From the NCBI RefSeq assembly GCF_018100985.1, contig NZ_JAGJEI010000002.1:186001-250000 (forward strand): DNA of 64,000 nt. The letters run 5' to 3'. The notes under the pieces are model-generated. The model had not been told where the DNA came from. It made no database searches and saw only the letters and a program-made list of their open reading frames with translations. Below are positions 37,451 through 46,096 of this stretch, in pieces (positions within the stretch are counted from its first letter, which is position 1; every line of letters starts with the position of its first letter). This stretch comes from Pseudoalteromonas sp. MMG007. GTDB taxonomy: Bacteria; Pseudomonadota; Gammaproteobacteria; Enterobacterales; Alteromonadaceae. The position numbers were made by a program, and so were the translations under genes.

Positions 37451-39883
37451 TTATTCAGATCTGAAAAGCTTAAAATCTTCAAACGACGATTCCCATAAAA
37501 CCACTTGATTTCGCCCTAAAGATTTTGCTTCATAAAGCGCCAAATCAGCTTGTTCAATCAATTCAGAAGGTGTTCTTGCGTTAAACTTAATAGACGTGAC
37601 ACCAAAACTGCATGTGACAGGAATTTCATCAAACATCGCTTTTTCTACCTTAATACGAAGGGCTTCTGCAATACGTATTGCTTGCTCTTTAGTGGTATTA
37701 GGTAAAATAATACAAAACTCTTCCCCACCAAAACGAGCAACACTATCACCAGCACGAACATTTGCTTGTAAAAGCTTTGCAACGCCAATGAGAACTGTGT
37801 CACCAACGCTGTGGCCATAGGTGTCATTAACAGCTTTAAAATGATCAATATCGACCATTAAAATACAGTATTCATCAATCTGAGGTAAATCTAAAAAATC
37901 CCGATTCATTACCTCAAATAAAATACGACGATTATAACAATTAGTTAGAGGATCTCTGGCTGCCAAGTAATCTAGTTCTTCATTACGCTTTTTAGACGCA
38001 ATAAAACTTCGATAAACCAATAAAACAATTGTTAAACAAGCGGCTAATAAAAAAGCAAGCGCAATGCTTGCATATTTATTCTTCGAAAGCTCTAACTCAG
38101 ATATAACTCTGGCTTGGCTAGAAATTTCAATTTCATTGTTTTTCTTAGCAAGTTCTAACTTATACAGCTTTTCTTTTTCTCTTAACATCTCCAGCTCTAT
38201 TTCCATTTTGTAAGAATGCAAATGAGCTCTTTCAAGGGCCTGTTTATCTTCGTCTCTTTCGTTTTGAATAATTTTGTTTAACGCTATTTCCTCTTCTGCA
38301 TAACGCAGCGACTCACTAATACGCCCACGTAATTTTTCAGCTAAACGGATCTCACGGTAAGCGTATTGCATATGTAACTTATCATCTATTTGGGTTGATA
38401 GAGCGAGTGATCTTTTTAGTAATGTAATGGCTTCATTTGTATCAATGCCGACTAATACCTCAGCAAGCGCTGTAAGCGACTTTATTTCATAAAGCTTGCT
38501 ACCTGTTTTTTTAGCAAACGATAATGACTCTCTGTAATACTTTAATGCCTGGTCTTTGTTACCTTGTGCGCGATAAATATTAGCTATAATCCGCGTTGTC
38601 GTAGAAATGTAAGATGTTAAGTTTTTTGTTTTATAAGTTGCGTACGATCTTTTTGCAAATTGCATCGCTGCTTCTAAGTCACCAGAGTCAAGCTTTATAA
38701 CAGCCATTTCTCTTAAGGCTGATGCCAGTGTTTTTTCTTCAACCATTCCCTTGGGTAAATCGATAGTTATTTGATAAAAAATTTCTGCCTGATCAAATTG
38801 CCTTAAACGAGTGTATATTAACCCCATTTGGTTTGCTGTTTTAGCAATACCAAGGGCATTATCTATTTTTTTATAATATGCATGTGCCTCATTAACATGC
38901 TCAAGTGATTTTTCATAAAGATTAATATGTCGATAAATAATACCTGCCCCTAGCAATGCTTTAGCTAAACCATCTGGGTCATTAATTTTTCTATGTATTT
39001 CTATCGCCTGATTAGAATACTCGAGTGCTACAACGAGGTTGTCTAAATATCGCTGCGCTTCAGCTAACGTATTTAGTGTGCGCGCCATTAACTTTAAATC
39101 ACCTAAATGAGTGTAAACATCTAACGCTTTTTTATAAAAATGAGCCGTTTGTTCTCTATTTTTAAGGCGCTTATGCGATTGAGCTAACTTTTTGTATATT
39201 TCACCTAGCAGCTTCTGTGTTTGCACGTTTTGGTTAGTGAGGTAATTTAGTGCTGATATGTAGTGAGTGTTGGCAGCGTTGTATTGCTTTTGTTTGTAAA
39301 AAGAATCAGCTTTAATAATAAGTACCTGCGCGATTAAAAATGCATCATCATGTACGAGCGCTGTCGGAAGAAGAGTCTCAATGCTACTAGTAAGTTCATC
39401 GTAGCGTTTTTCGTCGAGTAAAATACTTATATAATGAATTGATGCCTTAATTTGATTACGCGCATCATTTAGCCTTCGATAGTTATGAGAGGATTGTAAA
39501 TAGTGATGGAGTGCTTTTTCAGTATTGTTATTCTTTTGATACGCTTTGCCTAATAAGTTATGCAATTTTGCAGCTAACAGCACATCATTAGCGCTTTGAG
39601 CTTTTAACAGTAACTTTTTACTGAGTTCAATACTTGTTATTACATCAGTTCCTAAAAGTAACTCCGATCTTTTTAGCAGTTCCCTATTAGATTCTCTACT
39701 TGAACTATGTGGGGTAATTTCTTGTGCGCTCACGTTACTTAACGTAATAAAAAGAGTGAAGAGTAAGGTTTTGATTAAAAATTTAGGGTTGTAGCTTCGA
39801 TTGAAAACTAAGGCTCCCACCTGAGAAGTGAAGTCCATTTTTCGAGTATGATTGCAGTAGGTATAAAATTCCATATTTACCAT
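37451..39883 (-). CDS. TPR-repeat, membrane-anchored GGDEF diguanylate cyclase
   Basis: An 810-residue sensor cyclase. It has a basic N-terminus and a signal-anchor region (PKFLIKTLLFTLFITLSNVSAQ, in part, about 32-53), then about ten TPR motifs (about 90-540: e.g. AKLHNLLGKAYQKNNNTEKAL, LAQSHKRLKNREQTAHFYKKAL in part), a coiled-coil (about 540-640), one transmembrane helix (about 645-668: ALAFLLAACLTIVLLVYRS) and a cytoplasmic GGDEF domain with intact active site RFGGEEFCIILP and MVDIDHFKAVNDTYGH. The TPRs are predicted to be periplasmic and to bind a protein or peptide ligand. The ATG at 39883 has no clear ribosome site; the ATG at 39838 (MDFTSQVG) is an alternative. Monocistronic. Confidence 0.9.
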   Translation of the reverse strand: MVNMEFYTYCNHTRKMDFTSQVGALVFNRSYNPKFLIKTLLFTLFITLSNVSAQEITPHSSSRESNRELLKRSELLLGTDVITSIELSKKLLLKAQSANDVLLAAKLHNLLGKAYQKNNNTEKALHHYLQSSHNYRRLNDARNQIKASIHYISILLDEKRYDELTSSIETLLPTALVHDDAFLIAQVLIIKADSFYKQKQYNAANTHYISALNYLTNQNVQTQKLLGEIYKKLAQSHKRLKNREQTAHFYKKALDVYTHLGDLKLMARTLNTLAEAQRYLDNLVVALEYSNQAIEIHRKINDPDGLAKALLGAGIIYRHINLYEKSLEHVNEAHAYYKKIDNALGIAKTANQMGLIYTRLRQFDQAEIFYQITIDLPKGMVEEKTLASALREMAVIKLDSGDLEAAMQFAKRSYATYKTKNLTSYISTTTRIIANIYRAQGNKDQALKYYRESLSFAKKTGSKLYEIKSLTALAEVLVGIDTNEAITLLKRSLALSTQIDDKLHMQYAYREIRLAEKLRGRISESLRYAEEEIALNKIIQNERDEDKQALERAHLHSYKMEIELEMLREKEKLYKLELAKKNNEIEISSQARVISELELSKNKYASIALAFLLAACLTIVLLVYRSFIASKKRNEELDYLAARDPLTNCYNRRILFEVMNRDFLDLPQIDEYCILMVDIDHFKAVNDTYGHSVGDTVLIGVAKLLQANVRAGDSVARFGGEEFCIILPNTTKEQAIRIAEALRIKVEKAMFDEIPVTCSFGVTSIKFNARTPSELIEQADLALYEAKSLGRNQVVLWESSFEDFKLFRSE

Positions 39884-40011
39884 TTAAGTAATTTATTATT
39901 GTTTTAACTCTAAATTCTGGCGACAACGTATACAAATTAGTGCGTTTGGTCAAGTCTCTTACTTATATGAATACTTCTAACGTGCACTTTGAGTATAAGC
40001 ATTAAAACAAC

Positions 40012-41121
40012 TTAACTTCTTAGTTTAAGCGTTATAAGTACTACACCATGATCAGTCGTTAAATCATCTTGCTCGTACCGAGGGTTAATTAAATGTCTAT
40101 CATACGTACTGTAGTCACTTACTTCATAAAAACTGTCATCGTAACTAGCATCAAACTCACACGACAATAAAATGTAATCCAGTACAGAGCTACTTGTACC
40201 ATAGTAATGTGTAGGCGCTCTTAAAGGTATAAGCTTAGCCAAATCTACGTTTTTTGCGTGATTTTTATTTATTACCCCAGTATTTTCAATACTACCACAA
40301 TTATTATCACTTAAAATCTTGTCTAATGTAACTGTATTACTGCTATCTTCATCGTTAAGCAGCTGTGCCTTTGCGTACAAATCCCATGAATCATTCAAGC
40401 AATATTTAGCTAGGTAAGCTTTTGTATCAACCGCAGGGGCAAAGCGCAGTGTACTTGTAAGTAAATGGCTAAGTACACTATCATTTAATTCGTTATTAAA
40501 ATCCCCCATTAACACCATGGGCTGTTGCGTAGCTTCTCTACGTGCGATCATTTGTATCATTAATAGTGTAGCTTCACTACCACGCTGAATCGTTGAGGCC
40601 CACCCACCTGCTACATTCGCTTTTAATATCTCGATTATGTTTTGCTCTGGTGTAAGCTCTTTATTGTGTTCATTAACTTCGATAGATGGGCGCTTAGATT
40701 TAAAATGCACTACATAACAATCGGTTTTGCCTATGTGCGGCAAAGTAACCGTAGCTCTTAGTACTTTTCGGCTAAATATAAAGTTAGTATTAAGGCCAAG
40801 CTTACTTGCAAGCTCACTATCGTGCTCAACCGCTGTCACTTCAATAATTGGGTATTTTGATGCAATAGCTACTACCGGGCGTTTATAAATAAAATCGTCT
40901 ATTACTTCAGGTGTATCAACTACCGCAAAGTAGTTATAACCTTGCTCCTGCGTTAGTGCTTTTAGAGATTCAATACTAAACACTTCCTGAAAACCAATTA
41001 CATCCGGAGTGTGCTGTGTTAAATAATCAACAATCCAACGCTGTTTTCTTGCCCATTGTTCGACAGTATAAATTTTTTCAAATTCGTAATATGCATTAGG
41101 TGGTGCAAGATAGTTAAACAA
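40012..41121 (-). CDS. Endonuclease/exonuclease/phosphatase family protein, N-terminus unresolved
   Basis: At least 369 residues of an EEP-fold metal-dependent phosphoesterase. Seen: PDVIGFQEVFS (catalytic Glu), CYVVHFKSKRP, VLMGDFNNEL (catalytic Asp/Asn) and the C-terminal LTTDHGVVLI with the general-base His. The TTG at 41121 cannot be the start: the essential first strand (KIATFN followed by LFNYL) is encoded in frame just upstream (to about 41139). The frame stays open to 41241, but that stretch contains no ATG, GTG or TTG. Options are an ATT start at 41223, which has an AGCAGGG at good spacing, or a single-base frameshift (see findings). Role unknown; nuclease or sphingomyelinase-like activity is typical of the fold. 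Confidence 0.8.
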   Translation of the reverse strand: MFNYLAPPNAYYEFEKIYTVEQWARKQRWIVDYLTQHTPDVIGFQEVFSIESLKALTQEQGYNYFAVVDTPEVIDDFIYKRPVVAIASKYPIIEVTAVEHDSELASKLGLNTNFIFSRKVLRATVTLPHIGKTDCYVVHFKSKRPSIEVNEHNKELTPEQNIIEILKANVAGGWASTIQRGSEATLLMIQMIARREATQQPMVLMGDFNNELNDSVLSHLLTSTLRFAPAVDTKAYLAKYCLNDSWDLYAKAQLLNDEDSSNTVTLDKILSDNNCGSIENTGVINKNHAKNVDLAKLIPLRAPTHYYGTSSSVLDYILLSCEFDASYDDSFYEVSDYSTYDRHLINPRYEQDDLTTDHGVVLITLKLRS

Positions 41122-41253
41122 GTTAAATGTGGCTATTTTAAGTTGCGTATTTTTAACTTCTGTAGGGTTTAAATCACCCGCAGTTACTATGCTTGGCTGT
41201 GAAGAACACTCAGAATTACTAATAACAATTACCCTGCTTATTTATATTGTTTA

Positions 41254-41259
41254 ATTATA
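41254..41259 (-). promoter_or_regulatory. -10 box for the EEP gene
   Basis: A perfect TATAAT on the minus strand, about 16 bases before the AGCAGGG ribosome-site-like sequence. The -35 is poor. It supports transcription of the EEP gene from here, which places the real start codon between about 41235 and 41140. Confidence 0.45.
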
Positions 41260-41321
41260 CCTTACTGCATATTAAAACCTAAGCAGTGAAATATTCTCAA
41301 CATGCGATTTAGGCCCATTAT

Positions 41322-41355
41322 TTACGTTATACTTGCCGCCCCGTTATTAACGTAA
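41322..41355 (+). promoter_or_regulatory. avtA promoter with flanking inverted repeat
   Basis: A -10-like TATACT (41328-41333) is followed by a GC-rich discriminator (TGCCGCCCC). An 8-bp perfect inverted repeat (TTACGTTA / TAACGTAA, 18 bases apart) brackets it, the left arm overlapping the -10 and the right arm just before the start codon. It may be an operator. Confidence 0.45.
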
Positions 41356-41365
41356 TACAGGTATT

Positions 41366-42628
41366 ATGAACTACTCAAATTTTGGCACTAAATTTACACA
41401 ACCCAATGGTATAACGCAGCTTATGGAAGATTTAGGCAGCGCCAACAGCAGCAATAACCCAAACATTGTGATGCTTGGCGGTGGTAACCCTGCACAAGTG
41501 CCACACGTCAATGCCGTATTTTTAGATGAATTACAAAAATTAGTAGCCAGTAATAAAGTATCGCAAGTGTTTGGTTTATACGACGGCCCAACCGGTAACG
41601 ATGAATTTAGAGCAGCCCTTGCCAAACAACTTAATAGCGAGTTTGCATGGGGATTAACCGCCGATAACGTAGCGCTGGGTAATGGCAGCCAAGCTAACTT
41701 TTTTGTATTATTTAATATGTTGGCAGGCGAAATGCCTGATGACAGCCACAAAAGGATTTTATTTCCACTTGCGCCTGAGTACGTAGGCTATGCCGATCAA
41801 GGTTTAGCCGATGATATGTTTGTGGCAATAAAGCCCGACATCGAAATCTTAAATACCGCTGATGGTTCAAAACAATTTAAATATGTAATTGATTTTGACG
41901 CGGTTGAAAAAGTACTCGCCAACGATAGCAGCATAAGTGCGCTGTGCGTATCGCGCCCTACCAACCCAACCGGCAATGTAATTACCGATGAAGAAGTACG
42001 CCACCTAGACGCCCTAGCACACAAATACAATATTCCTCTTATTATTGATAACGCCTATGGCGACCCATTCCCAGGCTGTATTTACACCGATGCAAACCTA
42101 ACGTGGAACTCAAACATTATATTATGCATGTCGCTTTCAAAACTGGGTTTGCCAGGCCTGCGTACAGGTATTGTGGTTGCTAATAACGAGATTATTAAAG
42201 CCATTGGCCGCGTTAATGGATCTATGGTGTTATCACCTAATGCTATTGGCCCAAGCTTAGTAACGCGCTTAATTAACGACGGCGAACTACTGCCTCTTTG
42301 TAAAAATACTGTACTGCCTTTTTATAAAAATAAAGCCCAAACTGCGATTAATTTGTTTGATGAAATTTTTGCAGACCTTCCTGTGTATTTACATAAGCTC
42401 GAAGGCGCTTTTTTTATGTGGTTATGGTTTAAAGACTCAAAAATAACCAGCGAAATGCTTTATCAAAAACTTAAAGAGCAAGACGTGTATATCATTCCCG
42501 GGCACAACTTTTTTATTGGCATTGAAGATAGCTGGGAGCACAAACATCAGTGCGTGCGTATAAACTACGCTAACGATGAAACAATGCTTAGAAAAGGCTT
42601 AGAGGCAATTAAAGCACTCATAATGTAA
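41366..42628 (+). CDS. avtA: Valine-pyruvate aminotransferase AvtA
   Basis: A 420-residue PLP enzyme that interconverts valine and pyruvate with 2-oxoisovalerate and alanine. The AvtA N-terminus is clear (FGTKFTQPNGITQLMEDLG, then VMLGGGNPAQVP). PLP residues: NPTGN in SRPTNPTGNVI (about 190), DNAYGDPFPG with Asp and Tyr (about 222), and the Schiff-base Lys in CMSLSKLGLPGLRTG (about 255). Length matches E. coli AvtA. Alanine made here can feed the alanine dehydrogenase encoded at 59.3 kb. Monocistronic, with a possible operator over its promoter. Confidence 0.95.
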   Translation: MNYSNFGTKFTQPNGITQLMEDLGSANSSNNPNIVMLGGGNPAQVPHVNAVFLDELQKLVASNKVSQVFGLYDGPTGNDEFRAALAKQLNSEFAWGLTADNVALGNGSQANFFVLFNMLAGEMPDDSHKRILFPLAPEYVGYADQGLADDMFVAIKPDIEILNTADGSKQFKYVIDFDAVEKVLANDSSISALCVSRPTNPTGNVITDEEVRHLDALAHKYNIPLIIDNAYGDPFPGCIYTDANLTWNSNIILCMSLSKLGLPGLRTGIVVANNEIIKAIGRVNGSMVLSPNAIGPSLVTRLINDGELLPLCKNTVLPFYKNKAQTAINLFDEIFADLPVYLHKLEGAFFMWLWFKDSKITSEMLYQKLKEQDVYIIPGHNFFIGIEDSWEHKHQCVRINYANDETMLRKGLEAIKALIM

Positions 42629-42632
42629 CTGC

Positions 42633-42662
42633 ACGAATGCCAATATTAATATCGGCATTCGT
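42633..42662 (+). terminator. Hairpin after avtA
   Basis: ACGAATGCC / GGCATTCGT, a perfect 9-bp stem, 5 bases past the avtA stop. No T-run follows, so it may stabilise the mRNA end rather than terminate. Confidence 0.5.
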
Positions 42663-43013
42663 CAATTAGCTTATATTCATTTAAATTTGCTGCATATAAA
42701 ACTCTGCCTTTTTTTGCAGCAAGTATAATTTAAACTTAGCGCCTTCGTGTACAAACCTCCCCCTAACCAGCGACTCGTTTAATATTTAATCAAACGCATT
42801 TTATCCCCTTTAAATTTATATATAAATTGGTATCCTACGCGACCTTTTTTAGCATATGCTTATAAAAAAGAACCTGTCATGGAGCGACTATCGCTGCAGG
42901 GCACTTATTTTAAGTGGCAGCTTTAACACAACAGGCATCGCGTATAATTATTGATTTTAAACGTAAGATGTAACTTTAAATAGCAACATGCATTAGCACT
43001 ATTAAGGTCAATT
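42663..43013 (+). promoter_or_regulatory. Leader region of the Nramp-related gene
   Basis: About 350 bases without a gene that I would call. A TATAAT lies at 42943-42948, 66 bases before the ATG, with only a weak -35. Just upstream (about 42893-42921) is a bulged hairpin, GCTGC...CACTT / AAGTG-GCAGC. It lies before the -10, so it is not part of that transcript's leader unless an upstream promoter is used. No known metal riboswitch pattern was recognised. Confidence 0.35.
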
Positions 43014-44213
43014 ATGCGATTAGGACCAGGACTACTCGTCACTGCAGCCTTCATTGGGCCAGGAACCATTACTACCGCAAGCGTGGCAGGTGCAAACTTT
43101 GGTTTTGCACTTATATGGACATTACTGTTTTCAGTTATTGCCACCATATTATTACAATCTATGGCGGCACGCCTTGGCGTAGCAACAGGGCAAGACTTAG
43201 CTCAAGCACTCAGAGCACATATTCAAACGCCTTTATTTAAATCTTTGGCTATATTTTTAGTTATCAGTGCCATTGGTGTGGGCAGTGCAGCCTATGAAGC
43301 AGGTAATTTAAGTGGCGCTAGTATGGGCTTAATTGAAATATTCCCGCAAGTGAACGCTCAAATATGGACGCCTCTCATTGCATTTTTAAGTGCTGCATTG
43401 CTGTATAGCGGTAAACATAAAGTGGTAGAAAACGCGCTTATTATATTGGTTATTTTAATGAGCTTAGTGTTTATCTCTACACTTGTAATGGCATCGCCTT
43501 CATTGGGCGATGTATTTGCTGGCTTTATTCCTAGTATGCCAGAGGGTTCTATTACAACCATACTCGCTTTAGTTGGCACTACCATTGTGCCATACAACCT
43601 GTTTTTACATTCAGGTGTGCTCGCCGCTAGGCATAATAGCAATAGCGATTTAAATAAGGTCATTAAACAAACTAATGTCGATACCGGCCTCTCTATTACC
43701 TTGGGAGGCGTAATCACATTAGCTATTTTATCTACCGCATCGGTCGCTTTTTATGGCACAGACGCAGGGAAAATTAGTGCAGCAAACATGGCCGTACAAT
43801 TAGAGCCGTTGCTTGGCGAAGCAGCTCATTACTTTTTTGCCATTGGATTATTTGCTGCAGGATTAACAAGCGCTATTACAGCGCCGCTTGCAGGTGCTTA
43901 TGCTGTATCTGGCATGTTGGGGTGGTCTAATAATATGAGTAATGCACGCTTTAAAGGCGTTGCTATTGTTATTTTATTGTTTGGCGCTGCGGTAGCCTCA
44001 CTCGACTTAGACCCTGTCACGGTCATTATATTCGCACAAGCGGCTAACGGATTATTACTTCCAATTGTTAGTACCTACCTTATATGGCTGGTCAATCAAA
44101 AAAGAGTAATGGGAAACTACACTAATTCTTTGGTTTTAAACCTGGTGACCTTACCCGTTTTAATCCTAATATTTGGATTAAGTAGCTACAAACTCGTTAG
44201 CTTAATATTTTAA
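43014..44213 (+). CDS. Nramp-related divalent metal transporter with altered metal-site motifs
   Basis: A 399-residue inner-membrane protein with eleven hydrophobic helices of the LeuT/Nramp fold. In canonical Nramp (MntH) helix 1 carries DPGN and helix 6 MPH. Here helix 1 reads FIGPGTITTASVAG and helix 6 GTTIVPYNLFLHSG. Both the Asp and the metal-binding Met are therefore replaced, by Gly and Val. Such Nramp-related proteins form separate clades, some of which carry Mg2+ rather than Mn2+ or Fe2+ (known for the NRMT group; membership here is inference). The start is the ATG after TAAGG. Single gene with a long AT-rich leader and a strong terminator. The broad family is certain; the ion is not. 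Confidence 0.85.
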   Translation: MRLGPGLLVTAAFIGPGTITTASVAGANFGFALIWTLLFSVIATILLQSMAARLGVATGQDLAQALRAHIQTPLFKSLAIFLVISAIGVGSAAYEAGNLSGASMGLIEIFPQVNAQIWTPLIAFLSAALLYSGKHKVVENALIILVILMSLVFISTLVMASPSLGDVFAGFIPSMPEGSITTILALVGTTIVPYNLFLHSGVLAARHNSNSDLNKVIKQTNVDTGLSITLGGVITLAILSTASVAFYGTDAGKISAANMAVQLEPLLGEAAHYFFAIGLFAAGLTSAITAPLAGAYAVSGMLGWSNNMSNARFKGVAIVILLFGAAVASLDLDPVTVIIFAQAANGLLLPIVSTYLIWLVNQKRVMGNYTNSLVLNLVTLPVLILIFGLSSYKLVSLIF

Positions 44214-44235
44214 TCTAATTCTAGAAACCATACTA

Positions 44236-44272
44236 AAAGGCCGCTGTTTACTATAAACAGCGGCCTTTATTT
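44236..44272. terminator. Strong terminator after the Nramp-related gene
   Basis: A perfect 15-bp stem AAAGGCCGCTGTTTA / TAAACAGCGGCCTTT with a 3-base loop, then T-rich sequence. It lies between convergent genes and can serve both strands. Confidence 0.88.
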
Positions 44273-44308
44273 ATTAATCAGTAAATAACGTATGCGCCGT
44301 ATTTATAT

Positions 44309-44767
44309 TCACACATCACACTTTTTCGGGTTTCTAGCTGCCTTAGTTAACTGTGAGAACGTATAACCCCCAACCGCACCTGCAAATAACTGCATATAAA
44401 AGCCCCAGCCACGTGCGCCCGCTATAATATGAATATTCATAATCGATTCAGTGGCAATTAACACAATAGCAAATGCGACTATGCCAGCAATAATGAATAA
44501 CTGAGTACTGTATTTTTGCACCTTTTTATTAAGCTTTACGGTAACAAAAAACGCAATGGCAAGTGCAACAGCAATAATAGCACCGTAGGTAGGTAATAAA
44601 CCGAGCCAATCATCAAGCGTTAAACTAGCACGATCACTAAAGCCCACCACTACACCTACATTAACTAATTGATTGACAACGTATTGGCTATGAAACAAGC
44701 TAGCAAGTGTAAAGGTAAGTAACCAAGAAACTAAAAATAAAGGGAGTATACGTGTTAAAAATGGCAT
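44309..44767 (-). CDS. Four-helix membrane protein, unknown function
   Basis: A 152-residue protein with four hydrophobic stretches (about 5-27, 58-78, 88-108, 122-140) and a basic C-terminus (NPKKCDV preceded by TKAAR). Seen in its loop: FSDRASLTLDDWLGLLPTYG. I recognise no family name. It begins inside the first codons of the divergent sugar dehydrogenase gene, overlapping it head-to-head by 16 bases, so the two must be transcribed from overlapping promoters or from a shared control region on each other's 5' coding sequence. Confidence 0.65.
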   Translation of the reverse strand: MPFLTRILPLFLVSWLLTFTLASLFHSQYVVNQLVNVGVVVGFSDRASLTLDDWLGLLPTYGAIIAVALAIAFFVTVKLNKKVQKYSTQLFIIAGIVAFAIVLIATESIMNIHIIAGARGWGFYMQLFAGAVGGYTFSQLTKAARNPKKCDV

Positions 44768-45939
44768 GGTTATCTCAACTTAAAATAAAGCTTTTTTCTT
44801 ACAGTAGCAAAGGCTTGCAATGTAAACAACGACTCTCTCAATTAGCGCTATGGTTGTTTGTAGGGCTTTTTGCGTCCACGGCCAGCGCTGCTACATTACC
44901 TAAAGAGCAGTACAGCACTCACACACTCGCTACAAAATTAAATTCGCCGTGGAGCATGGTTAAATTACCAAATAGCACATGGCTAATTACAGAGCGCGAC
45001 GGCCACATTGTTATTGTAAAAAACAACAAACAATCTAGAGTAAATTTAAACCTTGAAGGCTTATACGTTGCAGGCCAAGGCGGCTTACTTGATATTGTGC
45101 TTTCGCCTAATTTTAACGCTACTAAAGAAGTCATATTTACTTATGCTCAAGGTGATGCAAGCGCAAACAGGCTTGTTGTTGCCAAAGCCACGTTTAATGG
45201 TACTGACTTTTCAAAGCCACACGTTATTTATAAAGTAGCGACTGATAAAAACACACCACAACATTACGCTGGTCGAGCTCTTATCCTACCCGACAATACG
45301 TTATTAGTTTCAACGGGCGATGGGTTTGACTTTAGAGAGCAAGCACAAGTTATCACCAGCCAACTTGGCAAAATATTACGTATAAACCTAGATGGCACCA
45401 CTCCTAAAGATAACCCATTTATTAATCACAAAAACCTAAATGCACATGCTGTTTACTCACTCGGTCACCGTAACCCGCAAGGCTTAGTGTATGATTACGA
45501 TACTAAGCAAATTGTTAGCCACGAGCACGGCCCCGCAGGCGGCGACGAGCTAAACTATTTAACCACAGGCACTAATTATGGGTGGCCTGTGATCACCTAT
45601 GGCAAAGATTACTCGCAAGCACGTATTTCACCCTTTACTGAATATAAAGGTATGCAAAAACCAAATGTAGATTGGACGCCATCAATCGCCCCGTCAGGCA
45701 TGGCGTATTACGGGTCTAAACACACTGCATTCCCTTCACTTGCACAACATGTACTCATCACCACGCTTGTTGATAAAAAACTCTACAGCGTTAATCTGGC
45801 CAACGGTGAATTTACGCAGTCTCACGTATTTCCAGAAGCATCAGGACGATTAAGGGATGTGTATGTCACAGCTGAAGGTAACGTCGCAGTATTAACAGAC
45901 GGTAAAGAGGCAAAGCTAATGTTAATGACATCAAATTAA
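44752..45939 (+). CDS. PQQ-dependent aldose sugar dehydrogenase-like, secreted
   Basis: A 395-residue six-bladed propeller enzyme (GSDH family, like E. coli YliI/Asd) acting in the periplasm to oxidise aldoses with PQQ. Seen: GQGGLLDIVLSPNF, YAGRALILPDNTLLVSTGDG, QLGKILRINLDG, SLGHRNPQGLVYD (catalytic His region), EHGPAGGDELNYL (calcium/PQQ) and GTNYGWPVITYGKDYS. A signal sequence ends near residue 47 (LFASTASAAT) after a basic N-terminal stretch. The start is a GTG at 44752 with AGGGAG at ideal spacing; the in-frame ATG at 44761 is 15 bases from it and less likely. It overlaps the divergent membrane protein gene. No PQQ synthesis genes lie in the window. Confidence 0.9.
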   Translation: MLKMAWLSQLKIKLFSYSSKGLQCKQRLSQLALWLFVGLFASTASAATLPKEQYSTHTLATKLNSPWSMVKLPNSTWLITERDGHIVIVKNNKQSRVNLNLEGLYVAGQGGLLDIVLSPNFNATKEVIFTYAQGDASANRLVVAKATFNGTDFSKPHVIYKVATDKNTPQHYAGRALILPDNTLLVSTGDGFDFREQAQVITSQLGKILRINLDGTTPKDNPFINHKNLNAHAVYSLGHRNPQGLVYDYDTKQIVSHEHGPAGGDELNYLTTGTNYGWPVITYGKDYSQARISPFTEYKGMQKPNVDWTPSIAPSGMAYYGSKHTAFPSLAQHVLITTLVDKKLYSVNLANGEFTQSHVFPEASGRLRDVYVTAEGNVAVLTDGKEAKLMLMTSN

Positions 45940-46096
45940 TTCACAAGAAATAAGAGCCGCTACACTTTTTAAATAAGGTAGCAGCTTTAAGTAAGCACTT
46001 TGGTTAATTAAGTAATCTGATTAGTATGATCAGGATTTGACCAAACTGCAAAAAATAGGATGGGTGATGTTAATGTTATTTTTTCAACGCCTATCT

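Noticed and set aside
42879..42926. 15-codon ORF upstream of the Nramp-related gene as a leader peptide
   Set aside because: No ribosome site, lies before the best -10 box, and has no run of codons for a regulating amino acid.
45940..46096. Possible attC after the beta-propeller gene (AGGCGTTG near 46085)
   Set aside because: Only one GGCGTT-like box; no matching RYYYAAC-type partner and no inverted arms within 150 bases.
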